Positions 16,149-25,357 of a DNA stretch of 64,000 bases are shown here, one piece after another (within the stretch, counting starts at the first letter, position 1; each line of letters opens with the position of its first letter). Origin of the DNA: Listeria farberi (GTDB lineage: Bacteria > Bacillota > Bacilli > Lactobacillales > Listeriaceae); the NCBI RefSeq assembly GCF_014229245.1, contig NZ_JAARZJ010000004.1:1-64000 (forward strand), written 5' to 3'. The notes beneath the pieces were generated by a model. It worked only from the letters and a program-made list of their open reading frames with translations. It ran no database searches and was not told where the DNA came from. Both the position numbers and the translations under genes were made by a program.

Positions 16149-18500
16149 TTACTTAATAAGTTCTTTCACAATTCGTTTAGCAGAGTTGCCGTCTAAATCG
16201 TCGAAAAATCTTTCTTTAAACACACGGACTTTTTCTAAGTCAAAATCGTTTGCTTTGATTGCTCCAATAACTTCTTCATTTGTACGTACTATTGGACCAG
16301 GAACAAATTCTTCATAATTATAATAGAAATTACGTTCTCCTAAATACCCCTCCAAATCGTATGCATAAAAGAGCACTGGTTTTTCCATAATAGAGAAATC
16401 AAACACTACTGAAGAATAATCAGTAATTAAAATGTCGGTATTAATCAAGACATCATTAATATCTTCATTACTCATGTTAAATGCAAACTCTTGTAAATCA
16501 AATGGAATACCAACGCCTCGAACTACAGAAGGATGCATTTTCAAAACAAGTACATACTCATCCCCTAGTTGTTCTGCTAAACGACGAATATTTAAATTCA
16601 TAACAAATTGTTGGCGTTCACCAGGACCCCCGCGGAAAGTAGGCGCATAAGTAATGACTTTTTTATTTTTTAAAGCAGGATATTTTCCTTCAAAAACGTT
16701 TTTAATATAAGCTTTGTATTCATCATTGAAAAAGCGATCAGTACGCGGTACGCCAAGTGGCAATACATTTTTTTCATCCACATCAAACGCTTCTGCATAA
16801 AATGGCACAATTTCACTGGAAGAAACTACTACTTTTGAATAGTTTTTATGTGCATCTCGTTCAAAGCTCTCTGTATTACTATCTGCATAACCGATTGAAC
16901 TAAAACCGAACTTTTTAAATGCTCCAGCTGCATGCCAAAGTTGAATAACTTCAGAATCTTTACGAAGAGTTAAGCCATAAATTTGGCGATAATAATCATC
17001 TAAAAAGATATACTCAGCAGTTGCAATATCCTTATACATTTTTAAAAGTTCTAAAATAGTTCTTTGCGGTTGCTTCAAATAACCTACTACTTTATAATCT
17101 GGCTTTTGTAAAATAATTTCATCATAAACTGCTTTAAATGAATCAGCCAACACATCATGCTTATTCGTTAAAAAGATTATTTTACGTTCTTTTTTCGCTA
17201 ATTTATAAAATGGAAAAGCAATTCTCCGTGCATAAAAATTGCGAGATAATCCAACTAGTTTTTTCCAGTTTCCAACAACTACTTTTTCAAATCCAGTCGA
17301 AATAGTAGATTTTAGCTTACGTGCTACAAGACGATTATAAATAGGTTTTACTGAATTTCGTTTGGCTGCTTTTTCACCAGCACGAACTTCTTTTGGAAAA
17401 TCGGAGGACAATAATTTATTGAACGAACCTGGATCCAATTTTTCATAAGCTAATCTCAACGCTCTTAAGTAACTGGGACGTGCTTTTTCTTTAATGAATG
17501 TATAACGATTAATAGTTTCAAATGTTAATAGTCTTTGGAAAACACCTAGATTATTAAACAAATGGAAATCCATTGAATCTATTAATGCACGGAAAGCATC
17601 AAACATTTTGATTTGTGTTTCCGCATCCCCGTTCAAAAGAATACCTTTATATGCAGGCCAAATATCCGTTGCAATAATTCGGTCATGGTAGTCCACTCTG
17701 ATTTTTTGAAGTGCAACTGGGTTAGTCACATACTCTTTCAAAAGAGCATCAGATAGTTTTATACTTGCAATAATATCTTTAAAACTTACATATGGATTCG
17801 AAGTAACTATTTGTGATAAAGAAATATCTCCTTCATCTTCTCGCGCACGATAGTTATAAATAATTTCATCTACGGTATAAATACTTTTAGCTTTTAAATA
17901 AGCTTCAATTACAAAAGGATGATCTTCTGCCACCTTGATTGAATCTGGAAAACGAATATCTTGTACTACTTCACGAAGATACAGTTTATTACAAGGTCCT
18001 AATGTATAAAGCATTTCCGGATTTTGAATAAGTGTTTTACGTCCGCTTTTAAAAACGCCTTTGTTATAGTGCCCGCCAATAAACCATGAACGATTACTAT
18101 TAAAACTAACAGAAATCCCCGTGACTACTCCTACTTGCTCTTTCTCAGCAGCCTCGTACATGATTTCTAACGCTCTTTCTGGGAGGATGTCATCAGAGTC
18201 CACAAAACTAATATATTTGCCTTTAGCAATGCTTAAACCATTGTTACGTGCCATGCCTGGACCAGCATTAGGTTCTTTAGCTACGCAAATGTTATCAAAA
18301 CGGTCACCGTAATCCACAATTTTTTCGAAGCTTCCATCTGAAGACCCATCATCTACTAAAATAATTTCAATGTCTTTTAGTGTCTGGTTTAATAACGATT
18401 CAATAGTTTCATCAATATAATTAATTACATTGTAGACTGGAACGATAGCAGATACTTTAGGTTCTGCTAATTTTGATTCTCTTATAATCTCATAGAGCAT
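16149..18500 (-). CDS. Bifunctional GT2 glycosyltransferase / CDP-ribitol (glycerol) phosphotransferase
   Basis: A 783-residue two-domain protein. The N-terminal GT-A domain (about 15-240) has VSAIVPVYNVINYIDETIES, ILVDDGSSDGS, NAGPGMARNNGLSIA and SFVDSDDILPE. The C-terminal polymerase domain (about 440-780) has IQLWHAAGAFKKFGFSS, VITYAPTFRGG, LKMHPSV and ILITDYSSVVFDFSIMEKP. The fusion suggests one polypeptide that adds sugar and polyol-phosphate alternately to the WTA repeat (inference). It is the first gene of the tar operon behind a TTGACA promoter, and tarI follows on the same strand. Fusions of this kind are known in Listeria and staphylococcal WTA loci; the exact sugar is unknown. Confidence 0.88.
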   Translation of the reverse strand: MLYEIIRESKLAEPKVSAIVPVYNVINYIDETIESLLNQTLKDIEIILVDDGSSDGSFEKIVDYGDRFDNICVAKEPNAGPGMARNNGLSIAKGKYISFVDSDDILPERALEIMYEAAEKEQVGVVTGISVSFNSNRSWFIGGHYNKGVFKSGRKTLIQNPEMLYTLGPCNKLYLREVVQDIRFPDSIKVAEDHPFVIEAYLKAKSIYTVDEIIYNYRAREDEGDISLSQIVTSNPYVSFKDIIASIKLSDALLKEYVTNPVALQKIRVDYHDRIIATDIWPAYKGILLNGDAETQIKMFDAFRALIDSMDFHLFNNLGVFQRLLTFETINRYTFIKEKARPSYLRALRLAYEKLDPGSFNKLLSSDFPKEVRAGEKAAKRNSVKPIYNRLVARKLKSTISTGFEKVVVGNWKKLVGLSRNFYARRIAFPFYKLAKKERKIIFLTNKHDVLADSFKAVYDEIILQKPDYKVVGYLKQPQRTILELLKMYKDIATAEYIFLDDYYRQIYGLTLRKDSEVIQLWHAAGAFKKFGFSSIGYADSNTESFERDAHKNYSKVVVSSSEIVPFYAEAFDVDEKNVLPLGVPRTDRFFNDEYKAYIKNVFEGKYPALKNKKVITYAPTFRGGPGERQQFVMNLNIRRLAEQLGDEYVLVLKMHPSVVRGVGIPFDLQEFAFNMSNEDINDVLINTDILITDYSSVVFDFSIMEKPVLFYAYDLEGYLGERNFYYNYEEFVPGPIVRTNEEVIGAIKANDFDLEKVRVFKERFFDDLDGNSAKRIVKELIK

Positions 18501-18541
18501 TCTTAATCTCCCTTTATACTTTTTATTTATTTACTTTCTTC

Positions 18542-18570
18542 AATCTATTACAATTGCTCATAAATGTCAA
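18542..18570 (-). promoter_or_regulatory. Sigma-A type promoter for the tar operon
   Basis: On the minus strand a perfect TTGACA (18565-18570), a 17-base spacer and TAGATT (18542-18547), about 40 bases before the GT2-fused polymerase gene. Confidence 0.55.
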
Positions 18571-18606
18571 GATTACACAGTAAAATCTCCCCTTTTAATG
18601 TCCAGC

Positions 18607-18636
18607 TTGAATTAAGATCAATGAATGGCGTATAAT
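18607..18636 (+). promoter_or_regulatory. Sigma-A promoter of galU
   Basis: TTGAAT (18607-18612), an 18-base spacer and a perfect TATAAT (18631-18636), 40 bases before the galU start. Confidence 0.7.
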
Positions 18637-18675
18637 GAACATTATTATAGCAATATATTTTAAAGGAGCGTACAT

Positions 18676-19566
18676 ATGAAAGTAAAAAAAGCAGTCATTC
18701 CAGCAGCGGGGTTAGGTACTAGGTTTCTTCCTGCCACAAAAGCTATGCCTAAAGAAATATTACCAATCGTGGATAAGCCAACTATTCAATATATAGTAGA
18801 AGAAGCGGTTGAATCTGGTATTGAAGACATTTTAATCGTAACAGGGAAAGGAAAAAGAGCTATTGAAGACCACTTCGATTCTGTCCCTGAACTTGAGCTT
18901 AATTTACGTGAGAAAAATAAATTAGAATTACTTCATCTAATTGAAGAAACAACAAATATCAATCTTCACTTTATCCGTCAGTCTAAGCCTAAAGGTCTTG
19001 GAGATGCTATTCTTCAAGCAAGAGGATTTGTTGGTAATGAACCGTTTATCGTCATGCTAGGTGATGATATTGTTCAAGCTAAAACACCATGTGCTAAACA
19101 ATTAATCCAACAATATGAAAAAACACATAGTTCCATTATTGGCGTTCAGACTGTACCTCACGAAGAAACTTACCGTTATGGTATTATTGATCCAATTGAT
19201 GAATACAGCAAAAACCTATATAATGTTAATGGTTTCGTAGAAAAACCTAATCCTAAAGAAGCACCATCTAATCTTGCTATTTTAGGAAGATATTTATTAA
19301 CTCCACAAATTTTTGATTTCCTTGAAACACAAAAACCTGGAGCTGGTGGTGAAGTTCAACTTACTGATGCTATTAATAGCCTAAATGAAATCCAACGAGT
19401 TTTTGCTTATGATTTTGAAGGAGAGCGTTATGATGTTGGAGATAAATTTGGTTTTATCAAAACCACAATGCAATTTGCTTTAAAACATCCTGAAATAAAA
19501 GATGATGTTGCTAATTTAGTAGATGAGCTTTATCTTAAACTTCACGCAAAAGATAAAAATAAATAA
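18676..19566 (+). CDS. galU: UTP-glucose-1-phosphate uridylyltransferase
   Basis: Makes UDP-glucose for glucosylation of teichoic acids and glycolipids. The 296-residue GalU/GtaB family protein shows [59 protein letters not shown] and [16 protein letters not shown] precedes the ATG and it is the only plus-strand gene in this part of the WTA block. It has its own promoter and is bounded by a bidirectional terminator. The product likely feeds neighbouring glycosyltransferases. Confidence 0.95.
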   Translation: MKVKKAVIPAAGLGTRFLPATKAMPKEILPIVDKPTIQYIVEEAVESGIEDILIVTGKGKRAIEDHFDSVPELELNLREKNKLELLHLIEETTNINLHFIRQSKPKGLGDAILQARGFVGNEPFIVMLGDDIVQAKTPCAKQLIQQYEKTHSSIIGVQTVPHEETYRYGIIDPIDEYSKNLYNVNGFVEKPNPKEAPSNLAILGRYLLTPQIFDFLETQKPGAGGEVQLTDAINSLNEIQRVFAYDFEGERYDVGDKFGFIKTTMQFALKHPEIKDDVANLVDELYLKLHAKDKNK

Positions 19567-19567
19567 T

Positions 19568-19604
19568 AAAAACGCATGGCTTCTGTAAAAGCCATGCGTT
19601 TTTT
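19568..19604. terminator. Bidirectional terminator between galU and the GT2 gene
   Basis: Stem AAAACGCATGGC/GCCATGCGTTTT (roughly 13 base pairs) flanked by A-rich and T-rich runs, placed between convergent genes. Confidence 0.85.
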
Positions 19605-19615
19605 ATCTAATTATA

Positions 19616-20563
19616 TTAGTTTAACGGATTTCTTTCACGATATTTAACAAGCTCTAAAAAGTAGACTTGTCTGTTTCTATGCGCTATCGTATCAAGAATC
19701 AAACCGCAAATGAAGAACAATATTCCCATTAAAATTAAACCTGTTGCAAGTAATGCACTTGGGAATTTAAGAACTAAGCCAATTTGAGCGAATTGTATTA
19801 TAACTGGCAAGCCAACAAGAATTCCTACAAGAACAAATAAAGACGCTAGCAAATTGAAAAATAAGAATGGACGACTATTTTTAAATAATCTTACAATAGT
19901 CATAATTACTTTGAAACCATCTGAAAAAGTATTTAATTTAGATTCACTACCTTCTGGACGATCACGATAATCAATTTCAATTTCTTTCACTAGAAAACGA
20001 TTTTCTAGCGCGTGGATACTCATTTCAGTTTCAATTTCAAAACCAGGACTTAAAACAGGCATTGTCTTAACAAAATAACGATCAAACCCACGATAACCTG
20101 TCATTATATCTCTTAAATTACTTTTAAAAATACGATTAATTGTATTACGCACTAGTGAATTACCAAAGTCATGGAAATTTCTTTTATTTTCTTCTGTATA
20201 AGTCCCATTACTTAAACGGTCACCAATGACCATATTCGCTTCTTTGTTACGAAGAACCTCTAGAATTTCATGGCAGTACTCTGCAGGATACGTATCATCC
20301 CCGTCCACCATTAGATAATAATCCGCATCAATATCCGCAAACATCGAACGAACTACATTTCCTTTACCTTGGCGCATTTCTTTACGAACGATTGCGCCAT
20401 GCTCTTTTGCTATTTCAAAAGTTTTATCTTTAGAATTGTTATCATACACGTAAATATCTGCATTTGGTAACTCTTTCTTAAAATCATCAATTACCTTGCC
20501 TATTGTAAGCTCCTCGTTATAGCAAGGTAAGAGTACAGCTACTTTTTCATTTAGAATTCCCAT
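19616..20563 (-). CDS. Membrane-anchored GT2 (polyprenyl-phosphate sugar synthase type)
   Basis: A 315-residue protein with a dolichol-phosphate-mannose-synthase-like GT2 domain: VAVLLPCYNEELTIGKVIDDF, VYDNNSKDKT, MVDGDDTYP (DxD site) and TGYRGFDRYFV. Two C-terminal transmembrane helices (about 235-300) follow. Enzymes of this build charge undecaprenyl phosphate with a sugar that is flipped and used outside the membrane. It lies 10 bases downstream of a large multi-pass protein on the same strand, which could be the transferase that uses the lipid-linked sugar (inference). The sugar is unknown. Confidence 0.8.
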   Translation of the reverse strand: MGILNEKVAVLLPCYNEELTIGKVIDDFKKELPNADIYVYDNNSKDKTFEIAKEHGAIVRKEMRQGKGNVVRSMFADIDADYYLMVDGDDTYPAEYCHEILEVLRNKEANMVIGDRLSNGTYTEENKRNFHDFGNSLVRNTINRIFKSNLRDIMTGYRGFDRYFVKTMPVLSPGFEIETEMSIHALENRFLVKEIEIDYRDRPEGSESKLNTFSDGFKVIMTIVRLFKNSRPFLFFNLLASLFVLVGILVGLPVIIQFAQIGLVLKFPSALLATGLILMGILFFICGLILDTIAHRNRQVYFLELVKYRERNPLN

Positions 20564-20573
20564 GATTCTCTCC

Positions 20574-22427
20574 TTAAATTTGATTTTCTTTATAATTTTT
20601 TAATTTAGTTGCGAAAAAGACTATCGGTACAGTAAAGACGAAGCTATAACAATATCTAAAATCCGTCGCCGGCATAGCAATCGCTATTGTTATAATAGCC
20701 ATCACTACCGGAGCAAATATAAGCAATTTCTTTTTCGGACGCTGCATACATACAGCTGCAATCGCAATAACAAGTAAGACTAATGGAATTGCTCCCTTTA
20801 ATAGATAATTTTGCCATTCTTCTGTTGTTTTCACAAAAATGTTATCAGTCATTTTCTTTATACCAGGTGCTTTAGATATGGAAATTAGTGGATTTGTAGA
20901 ATCCTTAATTCTTTCCTTGTATTCACTGTAACTTACAGCTTCTTTTCCGGTCGCGTTCTTATATTCTACTTGATAGCCCTGATAACCTAATTTGTTTATC
21001 TCTTCTTCCGATAAACCGTCTGGGAAAAATTTCGCGAAAGCTTTGACATCGTATCTCATTTCTTGAATATCTGCTGGTGTATCAAAGTATACTTTATAAT
21101 CTTCTGGAGAATAAAACTGCCAAATAACTGCGACTTGATTTAAATAAGCTTCGACGTAAGTTCCAAAATTAGATGTCAAAAGTTTAAACCAGTTCTTAAT
21201 ATATAGTCCAAAATCATCCTCAATAACAGATGAATTATACTCAGCATCATGTTTAATTGGATCTACCGTATATGGGTTGTAATCTTTTTTCCAGTTTTCT
21301 TCGGGCAAGATGGAAGTAAAATACTCTTTTAATTCTGGTGTAAAATTACCATTGTTATAAAAAGTAGCTCCAATTTGCTGTGAAGGAATAGCTAATGCTT
21401 GGTTTAAAGGATTGGGCTGGGCATGAAGGACATTTGTCATAACAAGACCAAATAAAAAGTTCAATCCCAGAGTACCAACAATTACTCCGGTTATAATTAG
21501 ACGATAATTCTTCATAAAAATAAGTAAGCATAATAACGAGACAATTATTATCATAATTCCATTGTTTCGTAAGTTTATGCAAACAAAAGCAACTAAAACG
21601 AAAGCAGCAAAATGCCACCAATTTTTTAACCATAAACCGTTAGACTGCACTATTTTGAGTATCAGCACCGTGAAAAGCAGAATAAAAGCAGCAAATGGGA
21701 AATCTTTCCATGCTGTAGCAGAATAAATCATTGCTACAGGATATAAAGCATAACCGATAGAAATACAAACACCGATCCAAATATTTGCCCCCATTTTTAC
21801 AAGTGTATAAATTGCAAAACCTACAATTAATGAACCAACGATGATTTGAGAGAAAATATAACTGGCTGGCGAATTATAAATAGCACTTGTTGTTTCTATC
21901 CACAAGGTATGTAAAAGCGGATGCCACTGACTATATTGCCGAATTCCATGAGCCATCCCCCATTGGAAATAAGAATCAAAAGTCATTTTTGCTGGATAAT
22001 AAGCTAGGAATGACATCATCCAGACTACAAAAGGAATACTTGAGAACAGGACAAATAGTGTCCATTTTGGTTTCCGTTCTTGTCTTACTTTGTATTCTGT
22101 TTTCATTTCAAGTAGTAAAAGGAAAACAAATGCAGCAATCACAAAAAATGTTCCTAACAAAATAATACTATTAAAAATAAAATTCCCGCCGTATGGTCCA
22201 CCATTATATGATGAAGCCATCCAAAACAAACTAACTACTAATGATGTAATCAATATTGACCATTGAAGGTGAATATTCCTTACTTGTCTAAAATAAAGAA
22301 CTGTTAATACTACTACGAACAATAACCAAGTTAAAGTTAGTTTAAAAGATTCTGAGTAGTAGCTAATAGTAAGCAAACTGAGTAGTAATAACAAGACTCC
22401 AACTACAACTCTTTTTTTATTTAACAC
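20574..22427 (-). CDS. Large multi-pass membrane protein, putative surface glycosyltransferase
   Basis: About 617 residues with a dozen or more predicted membrane helices and one large extracytoplasmic region (about residues 345-520). It resembles the DUF6020 type and GT-C-like glycosyltransferases in layout; I do not recognise it by motif beyond that. The GTG at 22427 is preferred because GGAG lies 7 bases upstream. The longer ATG at 22502 would fall inside the terminator of the autolysin gene. Its partner directly downstream is a lipid-phosphate sugar synthase. Together with GtcA-like flippases they could decorate wall or lipoteichoic acid (inference). Confidence 0.65.
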   Translation of the reverse strand: MLNKKRVVVGVLLLLLSLLTISYYSESFKLTLTWLLFVVVLTVLYFRQVRNIHLQWSILITSLVVSLFWMASSYNGGPYGGNFIFNSIILLGTFFVIAAFVFLLLLEMKTEYKVRQERKPKWTLFVLFSSIPFVVWMMSFLAYYPAKMTFDSYFQWGMAHGIRQYSQWHPLLHTLWIETTSAIYNSPASYIFSQIIVGSLIVGFAIYTLVKMGANIWIGVCISIGYALYPVAMIYSATAWKDFPFAAFILLFTVLILKIVQSNGLWLKNWWHFAAFVLVAFVCINLRNNGIMIIIVSLLCLLIFMKNYRLIITGVIVGTLGLNFLFGLVMTNVLHAQPNPLNQALAIPSQQIGATFYNNGNFTPELKEYFTSILPEENWKKDYNPYTVDPIKHDAEYNSSVIEDDFGLYIKNWFKLLTSNFGTYVEAYLNQVAVIWQFYSPEDYKVYFDTPADIQEMRYDVKAFAKFFPDGLSEEEINKLGYQGYQVEYKNATGKEAVSYSEYKERIKDSTNPLISISKAPGIKKMTDNIFVKTTEEWQNYLLKGAIPLVLLVIAIAAVCMQRPKKKLLIFAPVVMAIITIAIAMPATDFRYCYSFVFTVPIVFFATKLKNYKENQI

Positions 22428-22500
22428 GCTTCTTCTCCACTCCCTATATAAAACATTACTATTGTTAAATATAGCAAAAAAAAGATAGTTACGCAATGAC

Positions 22501-22550
22501 AATTTAAAGCGAGTCCCTACGCAAAAGACGTAAAGACTCGCTTTAAATTT
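22501..22550. terminator. Terminator after the SH3b-glucosaminidase gene
   Basis: Stem AATTTAAAGCGAGTC / GACTCGCTTTAAATT (15 base pairs) with an inner CTACGCAAAAGACGTAAA loop, A/T-rich on both sides. Confidence 0.8.
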
Positions 22551-22552
22551 AT

Positions 22553-24832
22553 TTATTTATATTTCGGAATATCAAACTCTTGATTGTAACTCGACAACTG
22601 GTTGTATAGTTTTTGCATACCTGATGTTTGTTTATAAGCCCATCCAATATCTGTTGCATACATGTGACTTCCTGGATTAGCAGGATTGTATCTCATTTTA
22701 TACAGTGTATCTTGACCTTTGGCAATATAATTTTTTGCGACAAAATCAGCACCGCCAATGATAGCTTTTTCAGGAGTATCCCATCCTTGTTTATAAGCGT
22801 ATTCAGACCCACCTCGTAAAGGATCACTATCGATAGCTCCAATCCCATACATGTTATAAACTTTTTTCGGTGTAACTGGCTTACCACCTACTACACTAAC
22901 AGTAATTCCATTAGCAAGCTTAGATGAACCATTACCAGTTTCCAAAATAGAGTGGGATATTAAATAAATCTCATTAATATTGGAAGTTTGTGCTGCTTTA
23001 TTGAAGCTACTTGCTTTATTTGCCAATATTCCCTTTCCAGCGAGAATATTTTTATTTACTTCATTTATATCGACGTTCGCTGGTTTAGACAGCACTAAAA
23101 ATTGTAAATATGCTGCTGTATTCTTTTCAAAATTACTTGGATTTAAATAATAGGAAGTATCAACTTGTGTTGCATTAAACCATTGACGGTTAAATGTAAA
23201 CTTATACCATTTACTTCCATCTGCTGCTGTTACAGTACTTAAAATAGTAATTTCTTCTCCACTTTTCAGCTTTCCTTGCACAAAACCAGTTTTACTAGCA
23301 GTACTTCTAACTTGTCCAGTAGCATCGATAGCAACACCTTTATTTGTGCCTGTAGTTTTTTTAATTGCTTCTACATTAATATAAGAGTTAGCCGGCTTTT
23401 TATCCGTTTGTGGAACGTCTGCCATAATTTTTGATAAAGCAGTTGCAAATGTAATAGGATAGTTCGTTTGTTTGTATGTCTTCTTAATTGGTTGATATGG
23501 CGTATCGCTAAAGTACCCAATGTTCATGTACCCAACAGAGTTACCATAAACAAATTTAGCCCAATTATTGTTATCAATACTACCTACTTCCATCTCTACT
23601 TTAGCGCTTTCTGGAATTACGGTAACAGTTGTACTATCATAAGTACGTGCTTGTCTTAAGTTTATATTTCCAGTAGCATATTTAACACTATATTTAGCAT
23701 TGGGCGTTTTAGCAGTAATATAGGCAGATTTCATATAGCCCACTCTACCATTATATGCTACTTTCATCCAACCGTTTGCATCAGTCGAATTCTGTTCTAC
23801 ATAAACTTTAGCATTTTTAGGCGCTTGAACAATTATCTCAGAATCGTAACTACGGCTACTACGGATATTTAAATCACTAATAGCATAGTTTTCAAAATAG
23901 ATTTTTGTCGGATCATAAGTAGATAAATATGACTCTCTCATAAATCCAGTTTCACCAGTATTTGTGATTATTTTTACCCAACCGTTATTATCCATCGAAC
24001 CATCTTCTACATACATTTCTTGGTTCTGCGGAATGGAAGTTACTATAGCCGTATCAAAGCTTCTACCTGCACGAAGGTTTACAAGATTCGGTGCATAGTA
24101 AGTACCATATGTTTTTGTTGGATCTGTCAGAGAAAAATAATTCGTCTTCATATATCCAACTTTACCTTGATACAAAATTTTTGCCCAACCACTTGAATCA
24201 ACGGAGCCTTGTTCCATATAAAACTGTTGATTTACTGGTATTGTCGTTACGACCGAAGAATCAAATGTGCGTGATTCTCTCACGTTGATTGCGCCCGGGG
24301 CATAATACTTAATATAGTCCAATGTTGGATTAGTTACAGAAAGATAACCTTCTTTCATATAACCAACGTTTCCTTCATAAACAATTCGCACCCAACCATC
24401 GCTATCTTTAGAATTATCTTCCACATAAAACTTTTCATTCGTAGGAATTACAAGTAAGGTTGCAGAATCAAAACTCCGGTCTACACGGAGGTTTATCATA
24501 CTTGGTGCATAATATTCTCCGTAGCTACGTAATGGATTTAACATGGTTAAATAATTAATTTTCATGTAGCCAGTATAACTTTTATAAGAAATTTCAACCC
24601 ATCCATTATTGTCTTCAGAGCGAGGCTTTACTTTCACTTCTTCATTTTTAGGTATGGTTGTAACCACACTACTTGAAAAGTCCCTTTGAGAGCGTAAGTT
24701 TATATCATTAATTGCATAATAATATAAGGATTCTGAGGCTGCGTATGCTTTTACAGTGGGAAATAGTACTGTCCCTAAAAGCATAATAAGTAACAACTTA
24801 CAAATTAACTTTTTTATTTTTATTCTAATCAA
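22553..24832 (-). CDS. Secreted SH3b-repeat beta-N-acetylglucosaminidase (autolysin)
   Basis: A 759-residue exported wall hydrolase. It has a signal peptide (KKLICKLLLIMLLGTVLF, cleavage near residue 31), then six SH3b repeats of about 70 residues (about 35-455; each has a YYA..INLR..RSFDS.V..IP and GW..I.Y.G..GYMK..Y pattern), a seventh divergent SH3-like unit (about 505-575) and a C-terminal GH73-type glucosaminidase (about 600-735) with SHSILETGNGSS as probable catalytic Glu region and YNMYGIGA. The binding-first, catalysis-last order is the reverse of the Listeria Auto/IspC type I recall at this locus. A TTG start is assumed; AAAGAGTGG precedes it closely. Confidence 0.85.
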   Translation of the reverse strand: MIRIKIKKLICKLLLIMLLGTVLFPTVKAYAASESLYYYAINDINLRSQRDFSSSVVTTIPKNEEVKVKPRSEDNNGWVEISYKSYTGYMKINYLTMLNPLRSYGEYYAPSMINLRVDRSFDSATLLVIPTNEKFYVEDNSKDSDGWVRIVYEGNVGYMKEGYLSVTNPTLDYIKYYAPGAINVRESRTFDSSVVTTIPVNQQFYMEQGSVDSSGWAKILYQGKVGYMKTNYFSLTDPTKTYGTYYAPNLVNLRAGRSFDTAIVTSIPQNQEMYVEDGSMDNNGWVKIITNTGETGFMRESYLSTYDPTKIYFENYAISDLNIRSSRSYDSEIIVQAPKNAKVYVEQNSTDANGWMKVAYNGRVGYMKSAYITAKTPNAKYSVKYATGNINLRQARTYDSTTVTVIPESAKVEMEVGSIDNNNWAKFVYGNSVGYMNIGYFSDTPYQPIKKTYKQTNYPITFATALSKIMADVPQTDKKPANSYINVEAIKKTTGTNKGVAIDATGQVRSTASKTGFVQGKLKSGEEITILSTVTAADGSKWYKFTFNRQWFNATQVDTSYYLNPSNFEKNTAAYLQFLVLSKPANVDINEVNKNILAGKGILANKASSFNKAAQTSNINEIYLISHSILETGNGSSKLANGITVSVVGGKPVTPKKVYNMYGIGAIDSDPLRGGSEYAYKQGWDTPEKAIIGGADFVAKNYIAKGQDTLYKMRYNPANPGSHMYATDIGWAYKQTSGMQKLYNQLSSYNQEFDIPKYK

Positions 24833-24843
24833 CCACTCTTTCG

Positions 24844-24867
24844 TATACTATTTTTTTAGATAGTATA
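24844..24867 (-). promoter_or_regulatory. Hairpin in the autolysin leader
   Basis: Perfect 8-base arms TATACTAT and ATAGTATA around an 8-base loop, 12 bases before the TTG start. It could be an operator or an mRNA hairpin affecting translation of the autolysin. Confidence 0.4.
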
Positions 24868-25284
24868 AATTATTTAATATCTTTAAAACCAATCTATTTA
24901 TAGTAGACTTGCTTTAGATAATGCATACATCAAGCTGGATTTTAAATTCAGACAACTTTTTCAGTGGCTCCTTAAAAATTGTCCTTTTTTAAATAACCCC
25001 CAGTTTCTTTACCCTCCCTTACAATTTAATACTAGTCTATATTCTACCAAATTTTAAGCCTCTATGCGTTACATATTTGTTACAAAAATCAATTAAATTC
25101 AAGCCAAAAGGTCTATGTGCCTATTGACACGCAAAAAAAGGAAGATTTTACTTAAAAAGTAAACAATTTCCATTAAGAGAAAAGTTCTTTAACAAGATCC
25201 CATTGATTTTGTCACTTAAAATATAAACGTACCTCAATGTGTTTTTTATTTAAAGCTCAACTACAAAAATTTTCATTTGATTTT

Positions 25285-25314
25285 TTGGTGGTAATTAAAT
25301 TTTTATGCTAAAAT
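25285..25314 (+). promoter_or_regulatory. Putative promoter of the DUF6270-like gene
   Basis: TTGGTG (25285-25290), an 18-base spacer and TAAAAT (25309-25314), 43 bases before the start codon. Confidence 0.45.
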
Positions 25315-25357
25315 ATAATAATATGAAACTAAATACTTGCAAGGAGAATGGAACTAT

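Larger units (their letters stand above)
24833..25357. other. 525-base divergent spacer between the autolysin and DUF6270-like gene
   Basis: Very AT-rich, with no ORF carrying a ribosome site. It holds a hairpin next to the autolysin start and a promoter for the plus-strand gene, both listed separately. The middle (about 24890-25250) shows nothing I can name. Confidence 0.5.

Noticed and set aside
22428-22502. Longer ATG start for the large membrane protein
   Set aside because: It would begin inside the autolysin terminator stem and lacks a ribosome site; the GTG at 22427 has GGAG at 7 bases.
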